Shown here: positions 1-5,935 of the stretch, one piece after another | Layout: every line of letters begins with the position of its first letter | How positions within the stretch are numbered: the first letter of the stretch is position 1 | NCBI GenBank assembly: GCA_030044695.1 | Contig: JASIDM010000164.1 | Location: 1 to 11,069, forward strand | DNA length: 11,069 nt | DNA from: Thermoplasmata archaeon | Lineage (GTDB): Archaea; Thermoplasmatota; Thermoplasmata; Lutacidiplasmatales; UBA184 | Direction of reading: 5' to 3' | Made by a program: the position numbers and the translations under genes | The notes under the pieces: model-generated | The model's database searches: none | The model's input: only the letters and a program-made list of their open reading frames with translations | Told to the model about the DNA's origin: nothing

Positions 1-1119
1 CTCCCGCAGCGTGGGGACGGGCGTCGTGGGGGCGGGGCCGAAGGTCGTGCGGGGCGGGCGGTCGAGCGACGCGGCGGAGAGCCGGCGCTCGGCGGCCCGG
101 AGCGACCGCTCGACGGCGGCGTCCGGTTCGCGGGGGGCCAGCCGAGCGAGGGCGAGGGCGGCCGTCTCGAAGATCCGTCCCTCCGCGTCGAGGCGCGGGA
201 GCCCGCCCTCGGACGACGTGGCTCCCGCCGCGTCGTCCGCTCCCGGCACGGGGCATTGAACGAGCAGCTGGGCGAGTCGACGCCGCGCGACAGGGTCCCC
301 GAGCTCCCCCAGCGACCAGCAGGCGGCGGCCCGGACCTCCGCCGCCGGGTCGTCGAGGGCGGCGAGGATCCGCGCCGTCGCCTCGCGTCGGTGGAGCCGG
401 CCGAGCGCGAGCAGCGCCCCTCGTCGGGGCCACGGGTGCGGGTCGTCGAGCAACGCGAGCAGCCGGGCCCCGTCCTGACGCGTCCCCACGGCGCCCAACG
501 CCGTGGCGGCCGCGCCGCGGACCGACCAGGCCGTGTCGGCGAGCCCCGTCCGGATCACGGGCCGGCTCGCCGTCGCCCCGATCTCGCCGAGGGCATGGAA
601 CGCGCAGACCCGCAGCCAGCGTTCGGGCCGGGCCGAAAGCTCCGTGAGCGGCCGGATCGCGCGCCGGTCGCCGATCCGGCCGAGCGCGACGGCGACCGAC
701 GGCTTCTCCCAGGTCCCGGGGGCCCGCAGCCGCGCCAGGAGCGCGGGCACGCTCGCCCGGTCCCGGCGGCGGCCGAGCACCACGGCCGCCGCGGCCCGGA
801 CCCGGGGCGCCGGGTCCGCGAGGTACCGTCGGATCCGGGCGAGCTCGGCCGTCCCGCGGCCGCTCGCCCGTCCCAGGGCGAGGACCGCGGCCCGGCGGAC
901 GCGGTCCGACGGGTCGGCGAGCAGCGGCCCGAGGGCCGCGATCGCCTCCGCCCCCCCGATCTCCCCGAGCGTGGCGGCGATCCCCTGACGCACGTCGCCC
1001 GACGGGTCGGCGCGCCGTCGTCGGAGCTCGGCGATGACCCGGCGCCGGACCGACCTCCGCGGGGAGGCGGCTCCGCGACGAGCGATCGGCGAGCGGGGGC
1101 CCGCCCTGCCGGGCGTCAC
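1..1119 (-). CDS. HEAT-repeat (PBS-lyase-type) protein, C-terminus cut by window edge
   Basis: The minus strand is open from here to the left edge with no stop, giving 373 residues so far. The protein is built of about eight HEAT/PBS-lyase-type helical repeats (roughly residues 30-290). Each carries a core like DPSDRVRRAAVLALGR, DPAPRVRAAAAVVLGR or DPAAEVRAAACWSLGELGD, which is diagnostic of the fold. After that comes a less regular, Ala/Arg/Pro-rich part (about 290-373) that continues outside the window. HEAT arrays are protein-binding scaffolds, and no catalytic residues are visible, so the partner is unknown. The GTG at 1119 is the first plausible start after the polymerase stop, with no clear ribosome binding site; the Arg-rich first 28 residues make this start uncertain. 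The gene lies 76 bases downstream of the polymerase on the same strand and could share its transcript. Confidence 0.82.
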   Translation of the reverse strand, partial: MTPGRAGPRSPIARRGAASPRRSVRRRVIAELRRRRADPSGDVRQGIAATLGEIGGAEAIAALGPLLADPSDRVRRAAVLALGRASGRGTAELARIRRYLADPAPRVRAAAAVVLGRRRDRASVPALLARLRAPGTWEKPSVAVALGRIGDRRAIRPLTELSARPERWLRVCAFHALGEIGATASRPVIRTGLADTAWSVRGAAATALGAVGTRQDGARLLALLDDPHPWPRRGALLALGRLHRREATARILAALDDPAAEVRAAACWSLGELGDPVARRRLAQLLVQCPVPGADDAAGATSSEGGLPRLDAEGRIFETAALALARLAPREPDAAVERSLRAAERRLSAASLDRPPRTTFGPAPTTPVPTLRE

Positions 1120-1195
1120 GGCGCGTCCACGGGACCCGAGGGGAAAACGTACCGGAGCCGCGGCCCCGGACCCGCGGGGTACCCCGGCCGGCCCC

Positions 1196-3529
1196 CTAGG
1201 TGACGGCCCCGGGGGCGGCCCGAGGCAGGGCCGTCTGGTCGGCGACCTCCGCCGAGCGGTACCGCCCGCGCTCCGGGGCCACGGCGACGTGCCAGCGACG
1301 GAGCAGCTCCTCGCGGCGGACCCCGAGGGGGGCGAGCAGGAGCTCGGCCTCGCGCGCCAGCAGCTCCAGGTAGGCGTCGACGTCGTACCGCTCGTCGCCC
1401 TCGAGGAGCTCGGCGGCCCGGACCCGCTCGCGCCAGGAGCGGCTCGCCCGATCGAGGACCACGAACCGCACCATCTCGCCGGCGCCCCGGGGGGCGCCGG
1501 CCGCGCTGAGCTGCCGGATCGCGGCGACCGAGTCGGTGAACGTCACGAACGTCTCGGGCGCCTGGCCGATCCGGTGGGCGATCAGGAGCTCGTCGACCGG
1601 CCAGGCGCCGTCGGCGAGGCGACCGGCGAACCGGTCGGCCCGGGCCAGCGCCCGGGGGAGGAGCGCGCGGACCCCGTCGGCGTCCCGGGCGCCGCGCAGG
1701 AGCTCGAGGACCTCGAGCTCGAACCGCCGCAGGAGGGTCGGGGTGTCGTGCCGGCGCCCTCCGATCCCCCGGAGCTTGAACTCGCCGTGGGCGTAGAGAC
1801 CGTAGTAGCGGTTCGGCACCCCCAGGCCGTGGGTCACCGCCGGCAGGAAGACGATCCAGCGGTAGCGCCCCTCGTACCCGAGCGGCAGGCGGAGGCGCGC
1901 GCTCGCCCGGCGGGCGAACCGCTCCGGATCGGGAGGGTCGCCGGGATCGGCCGGTCGGAGCCAGAGCGAGTCGACGATCCCGTGGACCGTGCGGTAGCCG
2001 GCCCGCTCGGCCTCCGCGACGAGCGACGCGAGGAGCTCCCGGGCGTAGGCGTTGATCGCCTCGTGGCACTCGATCCGGCCGAACCGGGCGTTGCGGTAGC
2101 CCTGGTAGCCGAAGGCGGTCACGAGGATCCACTTGAGCATCTTGACCCGCTGACGCAGCCGTCGGGCCTCCTCCGGCGCGAGGCCCGGGACCCGCAGCGC
2201 CTCCTTGTAGGCCAGGCGGCGGGCGAGGAGCGGCTCGAGCGTCCGGGGGAGGAGCCCGACGCGGCGCGTGCAGGAGCGGTAGCCGAGCCCAGGGGCCCGG
2301 TACGGGCTGCGGGGGCAGCACGGGCAGTCGAGCGTCTCGGTCGAGAGGTTCTGGCGGACCATGATGTGGGGATAGAGGCTCGCGAAATCGAACTCCTCGA
2401 CGTGGTCGTGGACCCCGACCGGCGGGAGGAGGATCGCCCCGCCCCGGTCGGAGGCGACGAGGGAGGCGCCGGTGCGGAACCCCTCCGGACGGTTCTTCTT
2501 CCACGGGACGTGGGCGCCCTCCGCGAGCGCCTGCGCCATCTCCATCGCGGTGAAGCACGTTCCCGGGGACTGGCGGGCGACCGTCTGGAGCGAGAGGCGG
2601 GAGAGCCGGGCGGCGTCGATCAGGCCGGCGAGCTCGGTGTCCTCGTACAGGAACGAGTTCGACCGATCGATGTGGAAGCGGCCGGGGACCGGGTACGTCG
2701 CGTCGCGGTGGAGGACCCGGCCGTAGGAGGTGAACGAGCGGGCCGGCCGTGTCGGGGAGAACGCCGTCGGCACCCGGCCGAGGGCGAACGCCCCGGGGGA
2801 GAGCCCGCACGCCCCCGCCCGCCGGTAGAGCCACGGGAGGTCGAAGGCGTCGCCCCCCTCGGTGAGCAGGACGTCCGGATCGGTCCGCGCCAGCTCGTCG
2901 ACCAGGGCCCGCAGGAGCGCCTCCTCCGGTCCGTCGAGCGTCACGTCGCCGAGGCGCACGGCCGCGATCCGGCCCTCCGGGGGAGGGAGCCGGCCCCGCC
3001 GCGCCCCCTCGAGGCGGAGCTCCAGCGGCGCGACGCGCAGCGGGGGCGTCCGGTAGACGATCGTCTCCGCGGGCTCCGTCGCGACCCAGGCCGGCCCGCT
3101 GCCGGCGACCGGGGCGAACGGGTAGAGACCGCGGGCGAGGTGGTAGAGCTGGGGGGGGCCGAGGTCGACGTCGTAGAGCGTGAACGTCGCGTAGCCGCCG
3201 CTGGCGTCGATCTCCCGGGCGAGCGCGCGGCGGCCCGGGTTCAGCCGCGGCACGACCCGCACGACCGGGCGCGGCCGTCGGTCGAAGAGCGACGGCCGGC
3301 CGACCCCGAGCTCGGCGGAGGCGACGGCCGGCACGTCCCGGAGCCGGCGGAGGAGCGCGCGCAGCTCGTCGCCGGGGCCCGCGACCAGGAACGGAGGGCG
3401 GAAGTCGACGGCGGCGCGGCGGACCCGACCGTCCGTGCGGTCCTTCACCCAGAGGACGACGGAACGCCCGTCGGGGCTCTCCGTGATGTCGAGCAGCCAG
3501 CCGTGGGGCAAGGGAGCGCCGTCGGCCAC
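1196..3529 (-). CDS. polB2: Divergent B-family DNA polymerase, PolB2 (Dpo2-like), altered catalytic motifs
   Basis: A 777-residue family B DNA polymerase in the usual order: N-terminal domain, 3'-5' exonuclease domain (about 160-330), palm and fingers (about 375-525), then thumb. Motif A is DFASLYPHIM with Asp381 kept. Motif B is KWILVTAFGYQGY, where Lys466 is kept but the usual Asn-Ser is Val-Thr (470-471). Motif C is HGIVDSLWL (516-524) in place of YGDTDS: the first metal-binding Asp is Ile518 and only Asp520 remains. The exonuclease site is also eroded: the DIE position reads LRLE (171-174), while FDLPWL (Asp230) and YED (Asp297) survive. Cysteines 402, 404, 405 and 420 may form a small metal site. 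These changes are typical of archaeal PolB2, once called inactivated; Dpo2 of Sulfolobales is, from memory, implicated in damage tolerance. The GTG start lies 2 bases after the upstream stop, has no Shine-Dalgarno, and is probably translation-coupled. Confidence 0.9.
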   Translation of the reverse strand: MADGAPLPHGWLLDITESPDGRSVVLWVKDRTDGRVRRAAVDFRPPFLVAGPGDELRALLRRLRDVPAVASAELGVGRPSLFDRRPRPVVRVVPRLNPGRRALAREIDASGGYATFTLYDVDLGPPQLYHLARGLYPFAPVAGSGPAWVATEPAETIVYRTPPLRVAPLELRLEGARRGRLPPPEGRIAAVRLGDVTLDGPEEALLRALVDELARTDPDVLLTEGGDAFDLPWLYRRAGACGLSPGAFALGRVPTAFSPTRPARSFTSYGRVLHRDATYPVPGRFHIDRSNSFLYEDTELAGLIDAARLSRLSLQTVARQSPGTCFTAMEMAQALAEGAHVPWKKNRPEGFRTGASLVASDRGGAILLPPVGVHDHVEEFDFASLYPHIMVRQNLSTETLDCPCCPRSPYRAPGLGYRSCTRRVGLLPRTLEPLLARRLAYKEALRVPGLAPEEARRLRQRVKMLKWILVTAFGYQGYRNARFGRIECHEAINAYARELLASLVAEAERAGYRTVHGIVDSLWLRPADPGDPPDPERFARRASARLRLPLGYEGRYRWIVFLPAVTHGLGVPNRYYGLYAHGEFKLRGIGGRRHDTPTLLRRFELEVLELLRGARDADGVRALLPRALARADRFAGRLADGAWPVDELLIAHRIGQAPETFVTFTDSVAAIRQLSAAGAPRGAGEMVRFVVLDRASRSWRERVRAAELLEGDERYDVDAYLELLAREAELLLAPLGVRREELLRRWHVAVAPERGRYRSAEVADQTALPRAAPGAVT

Positions 3530-3531
3530 GG

Positions 3532-3786
3532 CTAGCGGCGCGGGGGTCGCTCCGGCTCGGCGGCCCGGAGCCGACCGGCGAGATCGGTGAGGACGGAGAG
3601 CAGGATCGCCTCGAGCAGGTCCGGGCTCCCGACGTACGTCGCCTGGGCGGCGTAGCGGCGCGCCCCGGTGCGGACGAGCTCGAACGCCGCGCGGTCCTCG
3701 GGCGTCGTGAGCAGGTGCGCGAAGGCGTCCCAGCGCTTCAGCCGCTCCTCGAGCGCCTGGCGGTACGTCGGGGCGGTACGTCCCAC
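3532..3786 (-). CDS. Small helical protein of the PolB2 cassette
   Basis: An 84-residue protein, predicted mostly alpha-helical, with no cysteines, signal peptide or membrane segment. Helical stretches include TYRQALEERLKRWDAFAHLL and SPDLLEAILLSVLTDLAGRL, and the tail is Arg/Pro-rich. The GTG start is chosen because a full-length Shine-Dalgarno AGGAGGTGAT sits 3 bases upstream (3790-3799). That places the start inside the 3' end of the RecA-like gene, a 49-base overlap in another frame. The stop is 2 bases before the polymerase start. Small helical proteins are reported beside archaeal PolB2 and its RecA-like partner, so I infer a bridging or accessory role in the same complex. The frame stays open far upstream, but that stretch lies antisense or out of frame to better-supported genes, so the long form is rejected. 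Function is not known from sequence. Confidence 0.72.
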   Translation of the reverse strand: MGRTAPTYRQALEERLKRWDAFAHLLTTPEDRAAFELVRTGARRYAAQATYVGSPDLLEAILLSVLTDLAGRLRAAEPERPPRR

Positions 3787-4610
3787 CCGATCACCTCCTC
3801 GGCCGGCGAGCGGCCGCCGAACGCCTCCAGGCCGAGCTGGCCGGGGGACCGTGCGACGAGCGTGAGGTGCGCGTCGTGCCGCAGCGCATGGAGCCGGAGC
3901 GTGGTCGGTCCCCGGACGAACGTGACGTAGTCCGCCCAGGGGGGCCCCTCCCGGACCAGGCCCGAGAAGCTCGCGGCCCCCTCCGGCCCGAGCGTGAGGA
4001 GCAGCGGGAGGCCGGCCTCCTGCAGGAGGCGGGCGAGGGTCCGGGCCGCGTGGCGGAGCAGGGCGTCCCGCTCGTCGTCCGGGGTCTCCCCGTCCCAGAA
4101 GAGCGTCGGGAGATCGTGGGCGACGAGGAGGGTCGGGAGGTGGCGACGGACCTCGCGGGCCCATCCGTCGACCAGCGCGACCATCTGGTGGGCGGTGAAC
4201 GCCCGGGCGAGGCGGACCCGGCGCAGCGTCTCTTCGGCATCGACGCCGAGGGAGCGTCCGAGCTCGCCGATCCGGTACGGATGGAACCGGTTCGCCCCCT
4301 CCAGCAGGGAGATCCGCCCCCGCGCGAGCGCGCTCCCGGCGTAGAGCAGCTCGAGCAGCGGTTCGACGGCGATCCGCGGACCGCACCACACGGTCGCCTC
4401 GCCGGGCGCGAAGCCCCGGGCCAGCCACGGGAACAGCGCGGGCGAGGGCGGGAGGACCGGCGAGGACCGGACCCGGGCGGCCCGGGAAAGGGGACGGAGC
4501 CGGGGGCGGGAAGGACGCGGCGAGGGCGACCGCTCCCGCGGCCCCGGGGGCGGGACGGGGAACGGTTCCTCGAGCGCAAGCTCCGGCTCGACCGTGAACG
4601 CCCCGGCCAT
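3738..4610 (-). CDS. Degenerate RadA/RecA-fold protein lacking Walker A (PolB2 partner)
   Basis: A 290-residue protein. Residues 1-58 are a Pro/Arg-rich, probably disordered leader. From about 62 on it follows the RecA/RadA core: LARGFAPGEATVWCGP matches the strand entering the P-loop, but where RadA has GxxGSGKT this protein has GPRIAVE (77-83), with no Lys-Thr. The next block, LLEGANRFHPYRIGELGRSL (102-121), resembles the RadA segment around its D-T-E and F-R-P-E-R-I residues. RLARAFTAHQMVALV (133-147) matches the following helix, and LLVAHDLPTLF (161-171) sits at the Walker B strand. ATP binding is therefore unlikely; a structural or DNA/protein-binding role is inferred. An inactivated RecA homologue is a known neighbour of archaeal PolB2. 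The ATG is preceded by GGTGGGGG and a TATA-like element. Family assignment rests on motif order and context. Confidence 0.75.
   Translation of the reverse strand: MAGAFTVEPELALEEPFPVPPPGPRERSPSPRPSRPRLRPLSRAARVRSSPVLPPSPALFPWLARGFAPGEATVWCGPRIAVEPLLELLYAGSALARGRISLLEGANRFHPYRIGELGRSLGVDAEETLRRVRLARAFTAHQMVALVDGWAREVRRHLPTLLVAHDLPTLFWDGETPDDERDALLRHAARTLARLLQEAGLPLLLTLGPEGAASFSGLVREGPPWADYVTFVRGPTTLRLHALRHDAHLTLVARSPGQLGLEAFGGRSPAEEVIGWDVPPRRTARRSRSG
3790..3799 (-). promoter_or_regulatory. Extended Shine-Dalgarno for the small helical gene
   Basis: On the minus strand this reads AGGAGGTGAT, fully complementary to the canonical 3' end of 16S rRNA. It lies 3 bases upstream of GTG 3786 (7 bases counting from AGGAGG) and inside the coding sequence of the RecA-like gene. 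It decides the start of the downstream gene and suggests that gene is translated strongly and independently. Confidence 0.75.
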
Positions 4611-4644
4611 CGGCGATCCCCCACCGCCCCACGGCCGGGAGCGG

Positions 4645-4650
4645 TCTAAA
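4645..4650 (-). promoter_or_regulatory. Possible TATA element of the PolB2 cassette
   Basis: The minus strand reads GCTTTAGACC here, an AT-rich island in very GC-rich surroundings. Its centre is about 37 bases upstream of the ATG of the RecA-like gene, so a transcript starting about 26 bases downstream would have a leader of roughly 10 bases. No clear BRE is seen. Confidence 0.4.
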
Positions 4651-4664
4651 GCGACGGCGAGGGA

Positions 4665-4682
4665 GGGCCGTTGAAACGGCCC
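4665..4682. repeat. Inverted repeat, 7-bp arms, 4-base loop
   Basis: The arms GGGCCGT and ACGGCCC are perfectly complementary around TGAA. The repeat lies in the 129-base gap between the DUF72 gene and the RecA-like gene, immediately upstream of the TATA-like element of the cassette. It shares two bases with the next inverted repeat, so the two could not both form fully in one strand. It may be an operator or the 3' hairpin of the DUF72 transcript; no T-tract follows it. Confidence 0.6.
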
Positions 4683-4701
4683 GGGAACGACGCGTTCCCG
4701 G
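4681..4701. repeat. Inverted repeat, 9-bp perfect arms, 3-base loop
   Basis: The arms CCGGGAACG and CGTTCCCGG pair perfectly around ACG. This is a strong dyad for its size, and it contains the AT-richer core GAAC/GTTC, which random GC-rich sequence would seldom give. It lies 39 bases past the DUF72 stop and about 30 bases upstream of the cassette's TATA-like element. A regulator binding site for the cassette, or a processing hairpin after DUF72, are both possible. Confidence 0.65.
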
Positions 4702-4739
4702 CGGGTCGGCCACGTCGAGGGGCGGGCGGCCCGCGGCCG

Positions 4740-5501
4740 CTAGCCGAGGAGGTCCTTCCGCGCGGCCGGGAGCCCGAGCATCTCGGACAGCGAGCGGGCG
4801 TTCACGGCCGCGTCGCCGCGGAAATGGTTGTTGAAGAACCCGTAGACGAACTCGGCCGCGTCGGTGAGCGCCCGGAGGCGGGGGACCCAGGCGGCGAGCT
4901 CGGCGGGCGAGTAGGTGTAGTCGTACCAGATCCGCTCGCCGTGCCCGTGCCAGCGCACGTAGGCGAACGACGCGGTGACCTCGAGGGCGATCGGCAGATG
5001 CGGCCCGTCGACCACGACGTTCGCGAGGCCGAACTTTCGCAGGAGCGCGTAGGACTCCGCGGCGAGCCAGGACCGCTCGCGGAACTCGACCGCGACGGGG
5101 AGGTCCTTCGGCAGGAGCGCGTAGAACCGCTCCGCGGTCGCCGCGTCGAACGGCAGCGAGGGCGGCAGCTGGAGGAGCGCGGCGACGAACTTGCCCGCCG
5201 CGCGCAGCGGCGCGAGGACGGCGAGGAAGCGGGCGAGCTCCTCCTCGGTCCCTTCGAGGCGCCGATCGTGGGTGATCGTGCGGGGGAACTTCGCGGCGAA
5301 CCGGAACGAGGAGGGGGTCCGCGCCACCCACGACGCGGCAACGGACGGCTCGGGCAGCCGGTAGAACGTCGAATTCACCTCCACGATCGGGAACCACCGT
5401 CCGTACTGCCGGAGTCGGTCGGCGGCCCCGCGGGGCGGGTAGACCCGGCCGACCCACTCCGGATAGTCCCAGCCGCTGGTGCCGAGGAGCAGGGTACCCA
5501 C
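4740..5501 (-). CDS. DUF72 family protein (TIM-barrel fold)
   Basis: A 253-residue protein, a normal length for DUF72 (YecE-like). Family landmarks appear in order: GTSGWDYPEW (about 6-15), VEVNSTFYRLPEPSV (about 38-52), FRFAAKFPRTITHDRRL, LLQLPPSLPFDA, VAVEFRERSWL, VVVDGP, YVRWHGHG followed by YDYTYSPAEL, and near the C-terminus FVYGFFNNHFRGDAAVNA. The barrel fold and the conserved acidic and aromatic residues suggest an enzyme, but no reaction is established for the family. The GTG at 5501 is chosen because the conserved GTSGWDYP motif begins only a few residues later; the open frame extends upstream, but with no family sequence. No Shine-Dalgarno is visible, and a TTAAC element about 34 bases upstream may be its TATA box. 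It is divergent from the ferredoxin gene and lies upstream of the PolB2 cassette on the same strand. Confidence 0.93.
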   Translation of the reverse strand: MGTLLLGTSGWDYPEWVGRVYPPRGAADRLRQYGRWFPIVEVNSTFYRLPEPSVAASWVARTPSSFRFAAKFPRTITHDRRLEGTEEELARFLAVLAPLRAAGKFVAALLQLPPSLPFDAATAERFYALLPKDLPVAVEFRERSWLAAESYALLRKFGLANVVVDGPHLPIALEVTASFAYVRWHGHGERIWYDYTYSPAELAAWVPRLRALTDAAEFVYGFFNNHFRGDAAVNARSLSEMLGLPAARKDLLG

Positions 5502-5532
5502 GGTCGACCCGCCCGGCGATCGGGCCGGGGAC

Positions 5533-5538
5533 GTTAAC
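5533..5538 (-). promoter_or_regulatory. Possible TATA element for the DUF72 gene
   Basis: GTTAAC is the main AT-rich island in the divergent intergenic region. Read on the minus strand its centre is about 34 bases upstream of the DUF72 GTG, allowing a leader of about 8 bases. It is palindromic, so orientation cannot be told from the core alone. Confidence 0.3.
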
Positions 5539-5610
5539 CGCTCGGGAGAGGGCTCGCGGACGCTCCTGGCGCCGACCGTTCCAGCCCCGGGGACCGGCGG
5601 CGCTGCAACG

Positions 5611-5616
5611 CTATGA
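5611..5616 (+). promoter_or_regulatory. Weak TATA-like element for the ferredoxin gene
   Basis: CTATGA lies about 29 bases upstream of ATG 5643, the spacing expected for a leaderless archaeal transcript, but the match to a TATA box is poor. If real it favours the start at 5643 over the in-frame ATG at 5613, which falls inside this element. An inverted repeat CCCGAG-C-CTCGGG follows at 5620-5632. Confidence 0.25.
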
Positions 5617-5642
5617 GGCCCCGAGCCTCGGGAACACCGCCG

Positions 5643-5921
5643 ATGGTCCAGGTCGACATCGACATCGCGAAGTGCACCGGCTGCTCGCACTGCCGCGACG
5701 TCTGCCCGACGAACGTCTTCGAACTGCGCCCCCGCGAGGAGGTGCCGGACGTCCTCGACGACCCGGCCGTCGCCGCGAAGTTCCAGTTCCGGGGCGAGAA
5801 GTCCTTGGCGATCCACGGCCCGGAGTGCATCGTCTGCGAGGCGTGCCTGTTCGAGTGCGAGGGGGAGTGCATCCTGATCACCGACGACGAGCAGCACGTG
5901 CACCGCTCGACGTACAAGTAG
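5643..5921 (+). CDS. Dicluster [4Fe-4S] ferredoxin-like protein
   Basis: A 92-residue cytoplasmic protein with two cluster-binding motifs: CTGCSHCRDVCP (Cys 11, 14, 17, 21) and CIVCEACLFEC (Cys 62, 65, 68, 72). Both have the C-x2-C-x2-C-x3-C pattern, so two [4Fe-4S] clusters are expected and a role as low-potential electron carrier is inferred. Three points are unusual: about 40 residues separate the two motifs; the Pro that normally follows the last cysteine is Glu73; and a ninth cysteine, Cys76, lies four residues on. The start at ATG 5643 puts the conserved VDIDIAKCTGC at the N-terminus as in other ferredoxins. An in-frame ATG at 5613 would add ten residues of no ferredoxin character and overlaps a weak TATA-like element. 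The stop merges with the Shine-Dalgarno of the next gene, so the two are probably cotranscribed. The redox partner is not evident. Confidence 0.88.
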   Translation: MVQVDIDIAKCTGCSHCRDVCPTNVFELRPREEVPDVLDDPAVAAKFQFRGEKSLAIHGPECIVCEACLFECEGECILITDDEQHVHRSTYK

Positions 5922-5926
5922 GAGGT
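5921..5926 (+). promoter_or_regulatory. Shine-Dalgarno GGAGGT for the SRPBCC-like gene
   Basis: GGAGGT begins on the last base of the ferredoxin stop codon and lies 9 bases before GTG 5936. It decides that start, since the same frame is open much further upstream, in a stretch that is only the ferredoxin gene read out of frame. Confidence 0.7.
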
Positions 5927-5935
5927 CGGACCGAC

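Noticed and set aside
1175..1186. The palindrome CGGGGTACCCCG between the polymerase and HEAT genes, as a terminator
   Set aside because: No T-tract follows directly on the minus strand; the only T run (four bases, near 1144-1147) is about 28 bases away. In this GC-rich gap a short palindrome is weak evidence.
256..1203. A 315-residue plus-strand open frame over the HEAT gene
   Set aside because: Low-complexity Arg/Pro/Gly sequence, antisense to regular HEAT repeats on the minus strand.
1034..3535. An 833-residue plus-strand open frame covering the polymerase gene
   Set aside because: It is extremely rich in Arg, Pro, Gly and Glu with no recognisable domain, while the opposite strand encodes a clear PolB. 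Long antisense frames are expected at this GC content.
3532..5457. A single 641-residue minus-strand protein ending in the small helical protein
   Set aside because: Its upstream part lies out of frame across the DUF72 gene, the intergenic dyads and the RecA-like gene, and is Arg/Pro-rich. A strong Shine-Dalgarno marks an internal start at 3786.
5615..5632. A hairpin (CCCGAG-C-CTCGGG, overlapping GAGGC-CCCGA-GCCTC) before the ferredoxin gene, as a riboswitch or attenuator
   Set aside because: It is too short, has a one-base loop in its best form, and lies in a region that may be untranscribed if the ferredoxin mRNA is leaderless.
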